Shown here one piece after another: positions 29,383 to 39,882 of a stretch of DNA of 64,000 nucleotides. Made by a program: the position numbers and the translations under genes. The notes under the pieces were generated by a model, which saw only the letters and a list, made by a program, of their open reading frames with translations, made no database searches and had not been told where the DNA came from. The stretch is taken from NCBI RefSeq assembly GCF_001314325.1, contig NZ_CP009429.1:2728501-2792500 (forward strand). Direction: 5' to 3'. How positions within the stretch are numbered: the stretch's first letter is position 1; each line of letters begins with the position of its first letter. Origin of the DNA: Sphingopyxis macrogoltabida (GTDB lineage Bacteria > Pseudomonadota > Alphaproteobacteria > Sphingomonadales > Sphingomonadaceae).

Positions 29383-30621
29383 TCATCTTTTGTTCCAGTT
29401 GCGGGTCATCGATATCCGCGCCGCATAGGGGTTTCGCCGGGTCAGCGACAAGAGCAAACCCATGCCCATCGACAGCGCGAGGAACGAAGAGCCGCCATAG
29501 CTGATGAACGGCAGGGTCATGCCCTTCGACGGAAAGAGCTGGGTGTTCACCGCCATGTTGATCGTCGCCTGCCCGCCGAACTGTGCGATCAGCCCCGCGA
29601 CCGCAAGGATGAGGAAGCTGTCCTCCTCGTCGAGCAGGCGGACGAGCACGCGCACGATGATCGCGAGGTAGAGGATCGCGATCGCGATGCACGCGATCAT
29701 CCCGAACTCCTCGCCGATGACCGAGAAGATATAGTCGGTGTGCGCCTCGGGAAGCTGGAACTTGGCGAGGCCCGCACCGGGACCCGTCCCGATCAGCCCG
29801 CCGGCGGTCAGCGTCGCATGCGCCTTGTCGACCTGAAAGCTGTCGCCTTCCGCGAACAGCCAGATGTTGATCCGCTGCTGCGCGACCGGATAGAAGAAAT
29901 AGGCAAGCACGAGGCCGACGACCCCGGCCCCCGCAAGACCGGCCAATATGCGCATCGACAGCCCGGCGACCATCACCAGCACGAGCCAGGTCGCGACGAA
30001 AATAACCGTCTGCCCAAGGTCGGGCTGGCCCATCAGGAGCAGCGCGATGACGCCGGTCAACACGAGCGCGAGCGGCACCACCGGCAGGCTCTGGTCATGC
30101 AGCCGCAGCGACAATATCCATGCGAGCGACACCGCAAAGAAGGGCTTGAGGAATTCCGACGGCTGCAGGCGGAAGGCGCCGCTGCCGATCCAGCGCTGCG
30201 CACCGTTCACCGATGTGCCGACCAGCGGCACGAGAAACAGCAGGAGGAGAAAGGCTATCGTGCCATAAATGGCAAAGCGCCGCGCCTGCGGCTTCGGCAG
30301 CATCGACACGGCAAGCATCACGGGGACACCGACCATGACCCACATCAACTGGCGATAGAAATAATAGAGTGGATCAAGCGACGCGGTCGAGGTCGACAAT
30401 TTCTGTGCCGCGACCGGCGATGCCGCAGCAACCGCGACCAGCCCGACGGCGATCAGCATCGACACCAGCAACAACAGCACGCGGTCGATTTCCCAGAACC
30501 ACAGCCCCAGCGGGGTGCGGTCGGCGCGGCTAAGGCGCGGCCCGCGACGTTTGACGGTGCGGGTTGTGGCGATGACCGGCCGTTCCGACGTCGCGTCCAT
30601 ATTATCCATTCCCCCGCTCAT
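29383..30621 (-). CDS. ftsW: Septal peptidoglycan polymerase FtsW
   Basis: A SEDS-family multi-pass membrane glycosyltransferase that polymerises lipid II with FtsI at the septum. It has 412 residues and about ten predicted membrane helices. Family features are NGAQRWIGSGAFRLQPSEFLK, the YIFSVIGEEFGM segment carrying the conserved Glu pair, and the C-terminal FISYGGSSFLALSMGMGLLLS. The ATG at 30621 overlaps the murD stop; in-frame ATGs at 30609 and 30600 are alternatives. Confidence 0.96.
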   Translation of the reverse strand: MSGGMDNMDATSERPVIATTRTVKRRGPRLSRADRTPLGLWFWEIDRVLLLLVSMLIAVGLVAVAAASPVAAQKLSTSTASLDPLYYFYRQLMWVMVGVPVMLAVSMLPKPQARRFAIYGTIAFLLLLFLVPLVGTSVNGAQRWIGSGAFRLQPSEFLKPFFAVSLAWILSLRLHDQSLPVVPLALVLTGVIALLLMGQPDLGQTVIFVATWLVLVMVAGLSMRILAGLAGAGVVGLVLAYFFYPVAQQRINIWLFAEGDSFQVDKAHATLTAGGLIGTGPGAGLAKFQLPEAHTDYIFSVIGEEFGMIACIAIAILYLAIIVRVLVRLLDEEDSFLILAVAGLIAQFGGQATINMAVNTQLFPSKGMTLPFISYGGSSFLALSMGMGLLLSLTRRNPYAARISMTRNWNKR

Positions 30622-31922
30622 GCCCCAAGCGCCTGCACCAGCCCACGAAAAACATCGCCGCGCTGCTCATAATCCTTGAACTGGTCGAACGACGCACAGG
30701 CCGGCGACAGCAGGACGACATCGCCGGGTGCGGCCGCCGCGGCGGCATGCGCGACGGCGGTCGCAAGGTCGCCCGACCGGTCTACCGGGATGGCATCGCC
30801 GATTTCGGCCGCGAACGGCTCCATCGCCTCGCCGATCAGATAGGCGCGTTTGACATGGCCGAACCAGGGACGACAAGCCTCCAGCCCGTCGCCCTTGGCC
30901 TGCCCCCCGGCAATCCAGTGCAAACGCTGGTCCGGCGCCGGCGGAAATGCCGCCAGCGCCGGTGCAGCGGAAGCCGCATTGGTCGCCTTGCTGTCGTTGT
31001 ACCAGCGGGCGCCAGCGGCTTCGCCGACCAATTCCATGCGATGCGGCAGCGCGTTGTACGTCGCGAGGCCGCGTTCGATCTGTTCGTCGTTCAACCCCAG
31101 CACGCGGCACACCGCGATCGCGCACACCGCGTTCTGGGCATTGTGCGGCCCCTGCAACGCGGGCCAGCGCATCTGGTCGGCGGGATCGATATCCTTCGCC
31201 GAGACGCGGTGGAGGCGGTGGTTGATGCGGCTCGCAATCGCTTTCGACGGGCCGTCGTCGACCGCGACGATCGAAACCTGATCGCGATGCTGCAGCCCGA
31301 ACAGCCGCGCCTTCGACGCGGCATAGCCCTCGAAACCGTCATAGCGGTCGAGATGATCGGGGGTGATATTGGTCAGCACCGCGACGTCGCAGGCGAGGCT
31401 GTGCGACAGGTCGATCTGGTAGCTCGACAGTTCGAGCACATAGACCCCGCCTTCGGGCAGCGGATCGCGCGACAGGATCGGCAGGCCGATATTGCCGCCC
31501 ATCAGCGTGGGGATACCCGCGCTTTCGAGCATATGGGTAACGAGCGCGGTGACCGTCGACTTGCCGTTGGTGCCGGTGATGCCGACGACCTTGTGCGGCG
31601 GCAGGTCGGCGCGCGCTTCGGCGAACAATTCGATGTCGCCGATCACGGGGACATGCGCCTCGCGCGCATGCGCGACGATCGGATGGCGGTTGAGCGGCAC
31701 GCCCGGCGACACGACGACGCCCGCGAACCCGATCAGGTCGACTTCCAGAGGGTCGCCGATGTCGGCGTTCAGCGCCATCGCCTCGTCGCGCGCGGCCTCG
31801 CGGTCGTCCCACGCGGTGACGCCCGCGCCGCTGGCGACGAGCGCCTCGACGGTCGCCAGACCCGAGCGCGCCAGTCCCAGCACCGCATAGCGGCGGCCGG
31901 CAAAGGCGCGCGAGACGATCAC
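30618..31922 (-). CDS. murD: UDP-MurNAc-L-alanine--D-glutamate ligase (MurD)
   Basis: A cytoplasmic ATP-dependent ligase adding D-glutamate. It has 434 residues. The N-terminal [15 protein letters not shown] fold, ATP loop [44 protein letters not shown] and [11 protein letters not shown] are standard MurD motifs. [19 protein letters not shown] near the end is characteristic. Both ends overlap neighbours by four bases (mraY upstream, ftsW downstream). Confidence 0.97.
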   Translation of the reverse strand: MIVSRAFAGRRYAVLGLARSGLATVEALVASGAGVTAWDDREAARDEAMALNADIGDPLEVDLIGFAGVVVSPGVPLNRHPIVAHAREAHVPVIGDIELFAEARADLPPHKVVGITGTNGKSTVTALVTHMLESAGIPTLMGGNIGLPILSRDPLPEGGVYVLELSSYQIDLSHSLACDVAVLTNITPDHLDRYDGFEGYAASKARLFGLQHRDQVSIVAVDDGPSKAIASRINHRLHRVSAKDIDPADQMRWPALQGPHNAQNAVCAIAVCRVLGLNDEQIERGLATYNALPHRMELVGEAAGARWYNDSKATNAASAAPALAAFPPAPDQRLHWIAGGQAKGDGLEACRPWFGHVKRAYLIGEAMEPFAAEIGDAIPVDRSGDLATAVAHAAAAAAPGDVVLLSPACASFDQFKDYEQRGDVFRGLVQALGA

Positions 31923-32992
31923 CGCAGCTTCAAGGTCGCGAGCCCTGCGAGCGCGAGGACGATCGAGACGATCCAGAAACGGATGACGACGGTGGATTCG
32001 GGCCAGCCGAGCTGTTCGAAATGGTGATGGATCGGCGCCATGCGGAAGACCCGCTTGCCGGTGCGCTTGTACCAGAAGACCTGGATGATCACCGACAGCG
32101 CCTCGACCACGAACAGTCCGCCGATGATGACGAGGACGAGTTCATGCTGCGCGGTCACCGCGATCGTCGCCAGCGCGCCGCCCAGCGCAAGGCTGCCGGT
32201 ATCGCCCATGAACACCGCGGCGGGCGGCGCATTGAACCACAGGAAGGCGAGGCACGCGCCGATGATCGCCGCAGCGAAGATCGCCAGCTCGCCGGCGCCG
32301 GGCACATGCGGGATGCCCAGATATTCGGCGAACTTCACGTTACCCGACAGATAGACGATGACCAGAAACGCCAGGCTGGCGATGATCACCGGGAAGGTCG
32401 CGAGCCCGTCGAGCCCGTCGGTCAGGTTCACCGCATTGCCGAAACCGACGATTAGCACCATCGCAAAGATATAATAGAAGGGGCCGAGCGGCACATAGAC
32501 GTCGTTGAAAAACGGCAGATACAGGTCGGTACCGGTGCGCGAAACGATCAGCAGCACCGCGACCCCCGCGATCACGAACTCGATCAGCAAGCGGACGCGC
32601 CCCGGAATGCCGCGGTGGCTCGACTTGGTCACCTTGTCATAATCGTCGAGAAAACCGACGATGGCAAAACCGCCGGTCACGAACAGGCACGCCCAGACGA
32701 AGCGATTCGACAGGTCCATCCACAAGAGCGCCGAGATCATCAGCGAAATCAGGATCATCAGCCCGCCCATCGTCGGCGTGCCCTTCTTCGCGAGATGGCT
32801 TTGCGGGCCGTCGTCGCGGATCGGCTGTCCCTTCCCCTGCCGCATGCGCAGCATCATGATGAAGCGCGGCCCGATCCACAGGCCGATGATCAGCGCGGTC
32901 GCCACCGCGGCGCCCGACCGGAAGCTCAGATAGCGAATGAGGTTGAGCACCCCCGGAAAGCCAAGCCATTCCGCCAGCCAGTATAACATCAA
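31919..32992 (-). CDS. mraY: Phospho-MurNAc-pentapeptide transferase (MraY)
   Basis: A ten-helix inner-membrane enzyme that makes lipid I from UDP-MurNAc-pentapeptide and undecaprenyl phosphate. It has 357 residues. Family motifs are [17 protein letters not shown], the Asp pair in [31 protein letters not shown], and [16 protein letters not shown]. The C-terminal [16 protein letters not shown] is invariant in MraY. It overlaps murF and murD by four bases at its two ends. Confidence 0.98.
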   Translation of the reverse strand: MMLYWLAEWLGFPGVLNLIRYLSFRSGAAVATALIIGLWIGPRFIMMLRMRQGKGQPIRDDGPQSHLAKKGTPTMGGLMILISLMISALLWMDLSNRFVWACLFVTGGFAIVGFLDDYDKVTKSSHRGIPGRVRLLIEFVIAGVAVLLIVSRTGTDLYLPFFNDVYVPLGPFYYIFAMVLIVGFGNAVNLTDGLDGLATFPVIIASLAFLVIVYLSGNVKFAEYLGIPHVPGAGELAIFAAAIIGACLAFLWFNAPPAAVFMGDTGSLALGGALATIAVTAQHELVLVIIGGLFVVEALSVIIQVFWYKRTGKRVFRMAPIHHHFEQLGWPESTVVIRFWIVSIVLALAGLATLKLR

Positions 32993-34365
32993 TAATCCCC
33001 GTTGGTCAGCGCCGTCACGATATGCGACAGGCCAACGCTGTTCGACCCCTTGACCAGCACGGCGTCGCCGGCGCGGATCAATTCGCCCAGCCGCGCCTTG
33101 GCGGCCTTATGGTCGGCCACATGCGCGAAATCGATGCGCCCCTCAAGCGCTTTGGCGAGCGGCGCCATCTCTTCGCCGACGAGCAGGGCGAAACGCACCC
33201 CGGCCGCGACGAGCGGAGCAGCAAGCGCCGCATGATAGGCTTCGCTGCCCGCGCCCAGTTCGCGCATCGCACCCAATATGGCGATGCGGCGCCCGGCGGA
33301 TTCGCTGCCAAACTGCTCTATCGTTGCCGCCATCGAGGCCGGGTTGGCATTATAGCTTTCGTCGATGACGAGGATATCAACGCCGGACACCGCGACGCGA
33401 TGCCGCGCCCCGCGTCCGGCGAGCCCCGCCATCTCGGCGAAGGCCAGTCCCGCAGCAGGCAGGTCGCCGCCGACCGACTTCACCGCGGCAAGCACCGCAA
33501 GCGCGTTCGATACCCAATGCGCGCCCGCCTGCGCGATGGTGAAACAGAGCAATGCGTCCTGCACCTGTGCCGTCACCAGCGAACCGCCCTGCCCGTCGGA
33601 CAGCCAGTCGACCGCGCGCACGTCGGCGCCGTCGCCGAGGCCGAAGCTCACGACATGGGCCGCGTGCCGCTCCGCCTTGGCGCGCAGCCGCGCATAATGC
33701 GGGCTGTCGAACGGCACGATCGCGGTGCCGCCGGGCTCGAGCCCCTCGAAAATCTCGCCCTTCGCGTCGGCGATCGCTTCCTCGCTGCCGAAAAATTCCA
33801 TGTGCGCGGGGGCGATGGTGGTGACGATGGCGACGTGCGGGCGCACCATGCGGGTCAGCGCGGCGAGTTCGCCGGCGTGGTTCATCCCCATCTCGAACAC
33901 GCCATAATCGGCGGTCGACGGCATGCGCGCGAGGCTGAGCGGCACGCCGACATGATTGTTGTAGCTTTTGACCGAGCGGTGCGCCTTGCCGGGGCGGAAG
34001 CGGTCGAGCGCCGCGAACAGCGCCTCTTTTGTCCCCGTCTTGCCCGCCGACCCGGTGACGCCGATGATGCGGCCATGGCTGCGCGCGCGCGACGCGACGC
34101 CCAGCGCGTCCAGCGCGGCAGCGCTGTCGGCGACGCGGACGTGCGGATGGTCGATCGCCGTTTCGCAGACGATGCCGGCCGCGCCCGCGGCGATCGCCTT
34201 GTCGATAAATTCATGCCCGTCGGCGAACTCGCCCTTCATCGCGATGAAGAGGTCGCCTTTGGTAACCTCGCGCGAATCGAAAGCGACGCCCTGGACGGTG
34301 AAATCGGCGCTGGCGCTGCCGCCGGTGGCCGAAGCGATGGCGCGCGCGGTCCACAGCGGGTTCAT
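32989..34365 (-). CDS. murF: UDP-MurNAc-tripeptide--D-alanyl-D-alanine ligase (MurF)
   Basis: It attaches D-Ala-D-Ala to complete the UDP-MurNAc-pentapeptide. It has 458 residues. Seen are [20 protein letters not shown] (UDP-binding domain), the ATP loop [43 protein letters not shown] and [19 protein letters not shown]. It has four-base overlaps with murE and mraY. Confidence 0.97.
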   Translation of the reverse strand: MNPLWTARAIASATGGSASADFTVQGVAFDSREVTKGDLFIAMKGEFADGHEFIDKAIAAGAAGIVCETAIDHPHVRVADSAAALDALGVASRARSHGRIIGVTGSAGKTGTKEALFAALDRFRPGKAHRSVKSYNNHVGVPLSLARMPSTADYGVFEMGMNHAGELAALTRMVRPHVAIVTTIAPAHMEFFGSEEAIADAKGEIFEGLEPGGTAIVPFDSPHYARLRAKAERHAAHVVSFGLGDGADVRAVDWLSDGQGGSLVTAQVQDALLCFTIAQAGAHWVSNALAVLAAVKSVGGDLPAAGLAFAEMAGLAGRGARHRVAVSGVDILVIDESYNANPASMAATIEQFGSESAGRRIAILGAMRELGAGSEAYHAALAAPLVAAGVRFALLVGEEMAPLAKALEGRIDFAHVADHKAAKARLGELIRAGDAVLVKGSNSVGLSHIVTALTNGDY

Positions 34366-35801
34366 GCCGCCTCCTCGCGCGCGACGGCCACGTCGTCGAA
34401 CGGGATGACGCGCATCGCGTCGCCGCGACCGACAATCTGACCCTGCTCATGCCCTTTGCCCGCGATGCAGACGATATCGTCGGCACCCGCATCGGCGATG
34501 GCCGCGGCAATCGCGGCGCGGCGGTCGCCGATATTCCGCGCATCGGGGGCGCCATCGGCAACCGCGGCGCGGATCAGCGCAGCATCCTCGCCGCGGGGAT
34601 TGTCGTCGGTGATGATTGCAAGATCGGCCTTGGCGGCGGCGACGCGCCCCATCTCCGGCCGTTTGGCCTGATCGCGGTCGCCGCCTGCGCCGAAAACGAG
34701 GATCAGCCGCCCTGCCGCATGCGGCCGCAGCGCGTCGAGCGCCGCTTCGATGGCGTCCGGCGTGTGGGCATAGTCGATATACACGGGCGCACCGGCCTTG
34801 GTAATCGCAGCGCGTTCGAGGCGCCCGCGCACCGGCTGGAGACGCGCGAGATTGGCCAGCGTCTGGCCGACATCGCCGCCCGTCGCGATCACCAGCCCCG
34901 CCGACACGAGCGCATTGGCCACCTGATAGGCGCCGATCAGCGGCAGATCGACCTTCCAAGTCGCATCCCCCGCCGCAATCGTCAGCGACTGCCCCAGTTG
35001 CGTCGGCTCACGCGAGACGAGGCGCAGATCGGCGCCCCCTGCTCCGACGGTCACCAGCCGCACGCCGCGCGCCTTCACCGCATCGATTACCGCCGGCGAA
35101 TATTGGTCGTCGGCCCACACCACCGCGCTTCCGTCCATCTCGACGACTTCGCTGAACAGTCGCAGCTTGGCGGCGAGATAGGCCTCCATCGTACCATGAT
35201 AATCGAGATGGTCGTGGCTGAGGTTGGTGAAGGCCGCCGCCTTCACCTTCAATCCCTCGGTGCGATACTGGTCGAGGCCATGGCTCGACGCCTCGAACGC
35301 CGCGTGCGTCACGCCTTCGGCGGCGAGGCCCGCCATATTGCCGAGGAAGGTCACGATGTCGGGGGTCGTCAGCCCGGTCGAGGCGCTGTCCTGCGACGTC
35401 GTGATGCCAAGCGTCCCGATCGATGCGGCGTTGAATCCGGCCATCCGCCACAACTGGCGCGTCATCTCGACCGTCGAGGTCTTGCCGTTGGTGCCGGTCA
35501 CCGCAACACAGGTCGCGGGAAAGCGATGGAAGAAGCGCGCGGCGATATGCGCAAAGGCGCGGCGCGGATTGGTGTCGGCCACATGCACCGCGCCCTCGAC
35601 CTTCGCTTCGGGCCGCGCGACGACCGCAATCGCCCCCGCCGCAATCGCTTCTGCAATGAAATCCTCGCCGTTGAACCGTTCGCCGACGAAGGCGCCGAAG
35701 ATCGTTCCGGGCGCGACCTTGCGATGGTCGATGGCAAGCCCGGTCACCACCGGGTCGGCGCCTGCCAGCCGTTGATCGTCGAGCAGCGCCGCCAGACGCA
35801 T
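34362..35801 (-). CDS. murE: UDP-MurNAc-dipeptide--2,6-diaminopimelate ligase (MurE)
   Basis: It adds the third residue to the stem peptide. The DNPR-type motif appears as TDDNPRGEDAALIRAA, which marks meso-diaminopimelate specificity. Other motifs are the ATP loop AVTGTNGKTSTVEM and TNLSHDHLDYHGTMEAY. The frame is open to 35825, but ATG 35801 lies in TAATG, sharing one base with the ftsI stop, and has AAAGGAG four bases before that stop-start. That gives 479 residues. Confidence 0.97.
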   Translation of the reverse strand: MRLAALLDDQRLAGADPVVTGLAIDHRKVAPGTIFGAFVGERFNGEDFIAEAIAAGAIAVVARPEAKVEGAVHVADTNPRRAFAHIAARFFHRFPATCVAVTGTNGKTSTVEMTRQLWRMAGFNAASIGTLGITTSQDSASTGLTTPDIVTFLGNMAGLAAEGVTHAAFEASSHGLDQYRTEGLKVKAAAFTNLSHDHLDYHGTMEAYLAAKLRLFSEVVEMDGSAVVWADDQYSPAVIDAVKARGVRLVTVGAGGADLRLVSREPTQLGQSLTIAAGDATWKVDLPLIGAYQVANALVSAGLVIATGGDVGQTLANLARLQPVRGRLERAAITKAGAPVYIDYAHTPDAIEAALDALRPHAAGRLILVFGAGGDRDQAKRPEMGRVAAAKADLAIITDDNPRGEDAALIRAAVADGAPDARNIGDRRAAIAAAIADAGADDIVCIAGKGHEQGQIVGRGDAMRVIPFDDVAVAREEAA

Positions 35802-37495
35802 TACTCCTTTTCCCCGTTTTTCCACAGCAAGGGGGTCAGTTCGGACACGTCGACGTCGCGCGTCTCGTCGGGGAAGACGCCGAGCATCGGCCCCGCGCGC
35901 ATGACGACCTTCTTGACGACCGGCGCCGCGGTGTAGCCCGCGGTGCGCTGACCCGAGCTGAAGGCATTGCCCTTGGGCTCGTCGATCATCGCGAGCACGA
36001 CATAGCGCGGATTGTCCATCGGGAAGGCCGCCGCAAAGGTCGCAACGACCGACGTACGGTTATAGCCGCCGACGCCCGGCTTTTCGGCGCTGCCGGTCTT
36101 GCCGCCGACCCGGAAACCCGGCGCGTCGGCCTGGCGCCCGGTGCCGTCGGAGACGATCAGGCGCAAAAGCTGGCGCATCCGCGCGCTGGTCGAAGCCTTG
36201 AAGACGCGGCGCCCCTGCGGCGGTGCCTTGTCGCCGAGCTTCATCAGCGTCGCCGGGCGCCAGATGCCGCCGTTGACCAGTGCGGCATAAGCGCTGGCGA
36301 GATGCAGCGGCGTGACCGCGATGCCATGACCATAGCTCGCCGTCATCGTCGTGACGCGGCCCCAGTCCTTGGGCCAGAGCGGAAAGGCGCGTTCCTTGAG
36401 TTCGATATGCGGGCGGCCGTCGAATTCGAGGTCGCGGAACAGATGCTCCATCTTTTCGCGGCCAAGCTGGTCGCCGATCTGCGCCGTCACGATGTTCGAG
36501 CTGTGGATGAGTGTCTCGGGCACGTTGAGCCACCGGCCCATGCTGTGCGAATCGCGGATCTTGAAACCGGCGATGGCGAGCGGCTTGGTCGCGTCATAGC
36601 GCTTGGCCATGCTCGTCACGACGCCATTGTCGATCGCGGCGCCGATGGTCAGCGGCTTGAAGGTCGAACCGAGCTCGTAAAGATTATAGGTCACGGCGTT
36701 GCGCCGCGTCGTCGGATCGCTGCCGGTCAGCTTGTTCGGGTTGAACGTCGGCAGCGACGCCATGGCGAGCACCTCGCCCGAATGCACGTCGAGAATGATC
36801 CCCGCGCCGCCAATCGCCTCGAGATTGGTCACCGCATTGCCGAGTTCGCTTTCGAGCACGCCCTGCACGCGCGCGTCGATCGACAGCGCCATCGGTTCGC
36901 CGCGCGTCGCCTTGTTGACGAGGCGATCGTCGAACGCGCCTTCGACCCCGGTAACCCCATGTCCTTCGGCATTGGTGAAGCCCAGGACGTGCGCCGCCAG
37001 CGAAAGCTGCGGATAGAGACGTTCCTTTTCGCGCGGAAAGTCGAACCCGACGTCGCCGATCGCGTTCACCGCAGCGACCTGGTCGGGCAGCGCGCGGCGG
37101 CGGATATAGGTCGGACGCGGTCCGCTCAGCTTGGCGAGAAATTCCTCGCGCGTCGTGTCGGGGAAGATCTTGACCAGCTCGTCGGCCAGATATTGCCGGT
37201 TATTGAGCAGTTTTTCGGGAACGACGCGGATCGAATAGCCATCGATGGTGCGCGCGAGCGGCACGCCGTTACGATCGACGATATCGGCGCGCGCCGGCAC
37301 GAACGCCGCCGAGCCCGAACCGCGGCCGGTCGAAGTATCGAAAACCGCGAAATAGAGCAGCCGCATCGACACGAGGAAAAATGCCGCCATGAACAGCAGC
37401 ATCAGGATCATCAGTCGCTGCTGCGCGGTCAGCAATATCTGCTGCCGCACCCCCGCGGTACGTACCCGGGCCGGACGGACGACCAGCGTGTTCAT
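35801..37495 (-). CDS. ftsI: Septal transpeptidase FtsI (PBP3)
   Basis: A class B penicillin-binding protein that cross-links septal peptidoglycan. It has 564 residues with a basic cytoplasmic tail, one membrane helix (RLMILMLLFMAAFFLVSMRLLYF) and a pedestal domain starting RADIVDRNGVPLA. Catalytic motifs are SxxK as STFK with Ser277, SxN as SSN in LIHSSNIVTAQIG, and KTG in VGGKTGSAEKPG. It lies six bases downstream of the FtsL-like gene and shares its stop with the murE start. Confidence 0.97.
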   Translation of the reverse strand: MNTLVVRPARVRTAGVRQQILLTAQQRLMILMLLFMAAFFLVSMRLLYFAVFDTSTGRGSGSAAFVPARADIVDRNGVPLARTIDGYSIRVVPEKLLNNRQYLADELVKIFPDTTREEFLAKLSGPRPTYIRRRALPDQVAAVNAIGDVGFDFPREKERLYPQLSLAAHVLGFTNAEGHGVTGVEGAFDDRLVNKATRGEPMALSIDARVQGVLESELGNAVTNLEAIGGAGIILDVHSGEVLAMASLPTFNPNKLTGSDPTTRRNAVTYNLYELGSTFKPLTIGAAIDNGVVTSMAKRYDATKPLAIAGFKIRDSHSMGRWLNVPETLIHSSNIVTAQIGDQLGREKMEHLFRDLEFDGRPHIELKERAFPLWPKDWGRVTTMTASYGHGIAVTPLHLASAYAALVNGGIWRPATLMKLGDKAPPQGRRVFKASTSARMRQLLRLIVSDGTGRQADAPGFRVGGKTGSAEKPGVGGYNRTSVVATFAAAFPMDNPRYVVLAMIDEPKGNAFSSGQRTAGYTAAPVVKKVVMRAGPMLGVFPDETRDVDVSELTPLLWKNGEKE

Positions 37496-37501
37496 TGCGG
37501 C

Positions 37502-38110
37502 TTACTGCCCTCCCATCGCTTCGCGCGCCGCAGCGCGCTTGAGGTCCGCGAGCGTAGATTCGGCGAGGAGCTGGTCCTCGATCATCTTGAGCTGTTCGCG
37601 GCGGCGCGTCGGCGCGAGGCGCGGCGCCGCGTCGCTGCGTACGTCGTCACCGCGAATATCGGCCTGCGCGAGCTGCACCGGCTTCGCGGCCGGCGCCTTG
37701 ACCGCTTCGGGCTTCGTCTCGACCTTTGCCGGTGTGCCAACTGCCGGCGTGCCAACGGGGCTGACCATCGCCATCAGCACCGGCGCGACCTCGTTCGCAC
37801 CGCGCGCGCGCGGCAAGCGGTCGAGCGAGGCGAGCTGGCGCTCGTTCGACAGATACTGGTCGGCGGAGGGGGCCGAATAGCCGAAGGTGTCGGCATTCCA
37901 CTGTTCGAGCTGGCGCATCGAGGCGCGCACCGCGAGTTCGGATTCGAGGTAGCGGATATTGTCGCGCGTCCGCTCGATCTGGCGGTTGATCTTCGCCAGC
38001 TCGCTGCGCGTCGCCGCGACCTTCAGCGACACGGGATACAGCATCATCGCGATGATGAGCACGAGGAGCACGAGACCGATACCCTGGAGCTTGCGAGCCG
38101 CCATCAGCAT
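37502..38110 (-). CDS. ftsL: FtsL-like divisome protein
   Basis: A 202-residue bitopic protein in the ftsL position between rsmH and ftsI. It has a membrane helix near residues 10-28 ([19 protein letters not shown]) and a coiled coil ([29 protein letters not shown]). A long proline/alanine- and charge-rich C-terminal extension follows (about 105-200), longer than the ~120-residue enterobacterial FtsL. Assignment rests on position and topology because FtsL sequences diverge strongly. ATG 38110 has AAGGAGG seven bases upstream and overlaps rsmH by seven bases; a second ATG (38104) is less well placed. Confidence 0.85.
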   Translation of the reverse strand: MLMAARKLQGIGLVLLVLIIAMMLYPVSLKVAATRSELAKINRQIERTRDNIRYLESELAVRASMRQLEQWNADTFGYSAPSADQYLSNERQLASLDRLPRARGANEVAPVLMAMVSPVGTPAVGTPAKVETKPEAVKAPAAKPVQLAQADIRGDDVRSDAAPRLAPTRRREQLKMIEDQLLAESTLADLKRAAAREAMGGQ

Positions 38111-39108
38111 GAGATTGCCTCCTTGTCCGTCGATTCACCCATGGAACGAGCGGGCCACGCCGGAGCCGCACTCCGCACCGCGCTCCGAAGCGTTGCCGAA
38201 CGTGCACGCGGGTTGCGCGCTTCCTCGGCCTTGCCCGGCCGCACCTTGCGCGCCGGGGTCTCGAAAGTTGCGGCCCGCGCCGCAGTGGTCGGCGCGGGCC
38301 GGTGGCGCGAACCGGCGGCATCGCCTCCGCTCCGTTCGCGCAGGAAGTTCTTCACGATGCGGTCCTCGGTGCTGTGAAAGCTGACGACCGCCAGCCGGCC
38401 GCCGGGCCGCAGCACGCGCTCGGCGGCGGCCAGCCCCGCCGTGAGTTCGTCGAGTTCGCCGTTGATATGGATACGGATCGCCTGAAAGCTTTTCGTCGAG
38501 GGGTCTTTCGGTGCGCCCGGCGGGTGGCGCAGCGCCTTGCGGATCACGGTCGCGAGTTCGGCGGTGCGGCTGAGCGGCCGCGCCGCGACGATTGCGCGCG
38601 CAACGCGGCGCGACTGGCGCTCGTCGCCATAATGATACAGCACGTCGGCGATTTCCGCTTCGTCGGCGCGGTTGAGCCAGTCGGCGGCGCTTTCGCCCTC
38701 CTGCGCCATGCGCATGTCCAACGGACCGTCCTTCTGGAACGAAAAGCCGCGCTCGCCCTGGTCGAGCTGCATCGACGACACGCCGATGTCGAAGGTGATG
38801 CCGTCGACCGTATCGATGCCGCGCTCGGCAAGCAGCCGGTCGATCTCGCCGAAGCGGCCGTGGACCAGCGTCAGCCGGCCGCCCGCTTCTTGGACGAGCG
38901 CCTGCCCTTCGGCAATCGCATCGGGGTCGCGGTCGCAGGCGACGACGTCGGCCCCCGCCGCAAGCATCGCGCGCGTGTAGCCACCGGCGCCGAAGGTCGC
39001 ATCGACATGGCGCTCACCCGGGGCGATGGCGAGCGCGGCGATGACTTCTTCGCGAAGGACCGGATCGTGGCGCGGATCGCGCGGAAGTTCGGGGGGAAGC
39101 CCGGTCAT
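38104..39108 (-). CDS. rsmH: 16S rRNA (cytosine-1402-N4)-methyltransferase (RsmH)
   Basis: A SAM-dependent enzyme that methylates C1402 in the ribosomal P site. It has 334 residues. [13 protein letters not shown], the SAM-binding [47 protein letters not shown] and the C-terminal [18 protein letters not shown] are diagnostic. The C-terminal tail is basic and Arg/Ala rich. The frame extends to 39450 inside mraZ, but ATG 39108 overlaps the mraZ stop (ATGA). Confidence 0.97.
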   Translation of the reverse strand: MTGLPPELPRDPRHDPVLREEVIAALAIAPGERHVDATFGAGGYTRAMLAAGADVVACDRDPDAIAEGQALVQEAGGRLTLVHGRFGEIDRLLAERGIDTVDGITFDIGVSSMQLDQGERGFSFQKDGPLDMRMAQEGESAADWLNRADEAEIADVLYHYGDERQSRRVARAIVAARPLSRTAELATVIRKALRHPPGAPKDPSTKSFQAIRIHINGELDELTAGLAAAERVLRPGGRLAVVSFHSTEDRIVKNFLRERSGGDAAGSRHRPAPTTAARAATFETPARKVRPGKAEEARNPRARSATLRSAVRSAAPAWPARSMGESTDKEAISC

Positions 39109-39611
39109 TTCCGCCCCTTCCCTTTCGCCGCATCCCATGCGGCGGCGAGGCGCTGGAGCACCGGATCGGCGTCGGCACATTCGGCCAGCGTCGGCAGCCA
39201 CCAGATTTCGAGCCGGCGGCCCGAGCCCACAAAAGCCGTCGCGCCGGCATCGCCGACGCGGTCGCGGTGGATGAAGCTGGGGAGGAAGCGGCCGCTGTCG
39301 TCGAGCGTATAGGGCTCGGTATAGCTGAAGCGCTTCTTGAACTCGGTATCCTCGTCGAAATCGAGGTCGCGCAGGCGGGCGGTTTCGCGGTCGCGTTCGA
39401 TCTCGCCGTTCAGGCGGTCGTACTGATCCTGGCCATAGGCGACGAGGCAAGGCAGCTTTTCATGGAAACCGACCCAGAGCACGCGCTGGCCGTCCGCAGT
39501 GAGGGGCACATTGTTGCGGAACTGAGAGGGGACGGCGATGCGTCCCTTGCCATCGATCGCGGCGAAGTTGGTGCCCGCATATTGACCGGGCGTCACAACC
39601 GCCATCGCCAT
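39105..39611 (-). CDS. mraZ: Transcriptional regulator MraZ
   Basis: A DNA-binding protein with two AbrB-like SpoVT folds that represses the dcw operon in E. coli. Here it has about 168 residues. Repeat one holds [17 protein letters not shown] and repeat two [20 protein letters not shown], each with the expected 'D-x-x-G-R-x' turn. Start candidates are a GTG at 39632 and ATGs at 39611 and 39605; GGGGG lies just before 39611 and at better spacing for 39605. It opens the dcw cluster, and a phased repeat array lies 120-160 bases upstream. Confidence 0.93.
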   Translation of the reverse strand: MAMAVVTPGQYAGTNFAAIDGKGRIAVPSQFRNNVPLTADGQRVLWVGFHEKLPCLVAYGQDQYDRLNGEIERDRETARLRDLDFDEDTEFKKRFSYTEPYTLDDSGRFLPSFIHRDRVGDAGATAFVGSGRRLEIWWLPTLAECADADPVLQRLAAAWDAAKGKGRK

Positions 39612-39730
39612 GCCCCCTGTCCTGCGCGCCACCGGGCAAAACTTCCCCGGCCCCGGAATCGCGAAATTCCGAAAAATAGGACTCAGGTGGAGATTGCCCC
39701 TCTCCGATCCCTGCCTATCAACTATAGATC

Positions 39731-39770
39731 GGGGTGGAAAGGGGTAATTTAGGGCAAAATAGGGAATCTA
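39731..39770 (-). promoter_or_regulatory. Candidate MraZ box: four 10-bp-phased (G/A)GGG repeats
   Basis: On the + strand four consecutive 10-mers start with GGGG, GGGG, AGGG and AGGG (GGGGTGGAAA, GGGGTAATTT, AGGGCAAAAT, AGGGAATCTA). In E. coli MraZ binds TGGGN repeats spaced by five bases, also a 10-bp period. The array lies upstream of mraZ, but the G-runs are on the strand opposite to transcription. The period and position support an MraZ operator; the match is by pattern only. Confidence 0.6.
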
Positions 39771-39882
39771 CCCCCTATTCATCGCAAAATCGGGGTCGGA
39801 TCGTCGAAATGGGGGCCCGGTGGTCGAGCAACGGGCGGGTCGGTTCGGGGCCAGTCGGGGAAAAGCCACCCTGAATGCCGGA

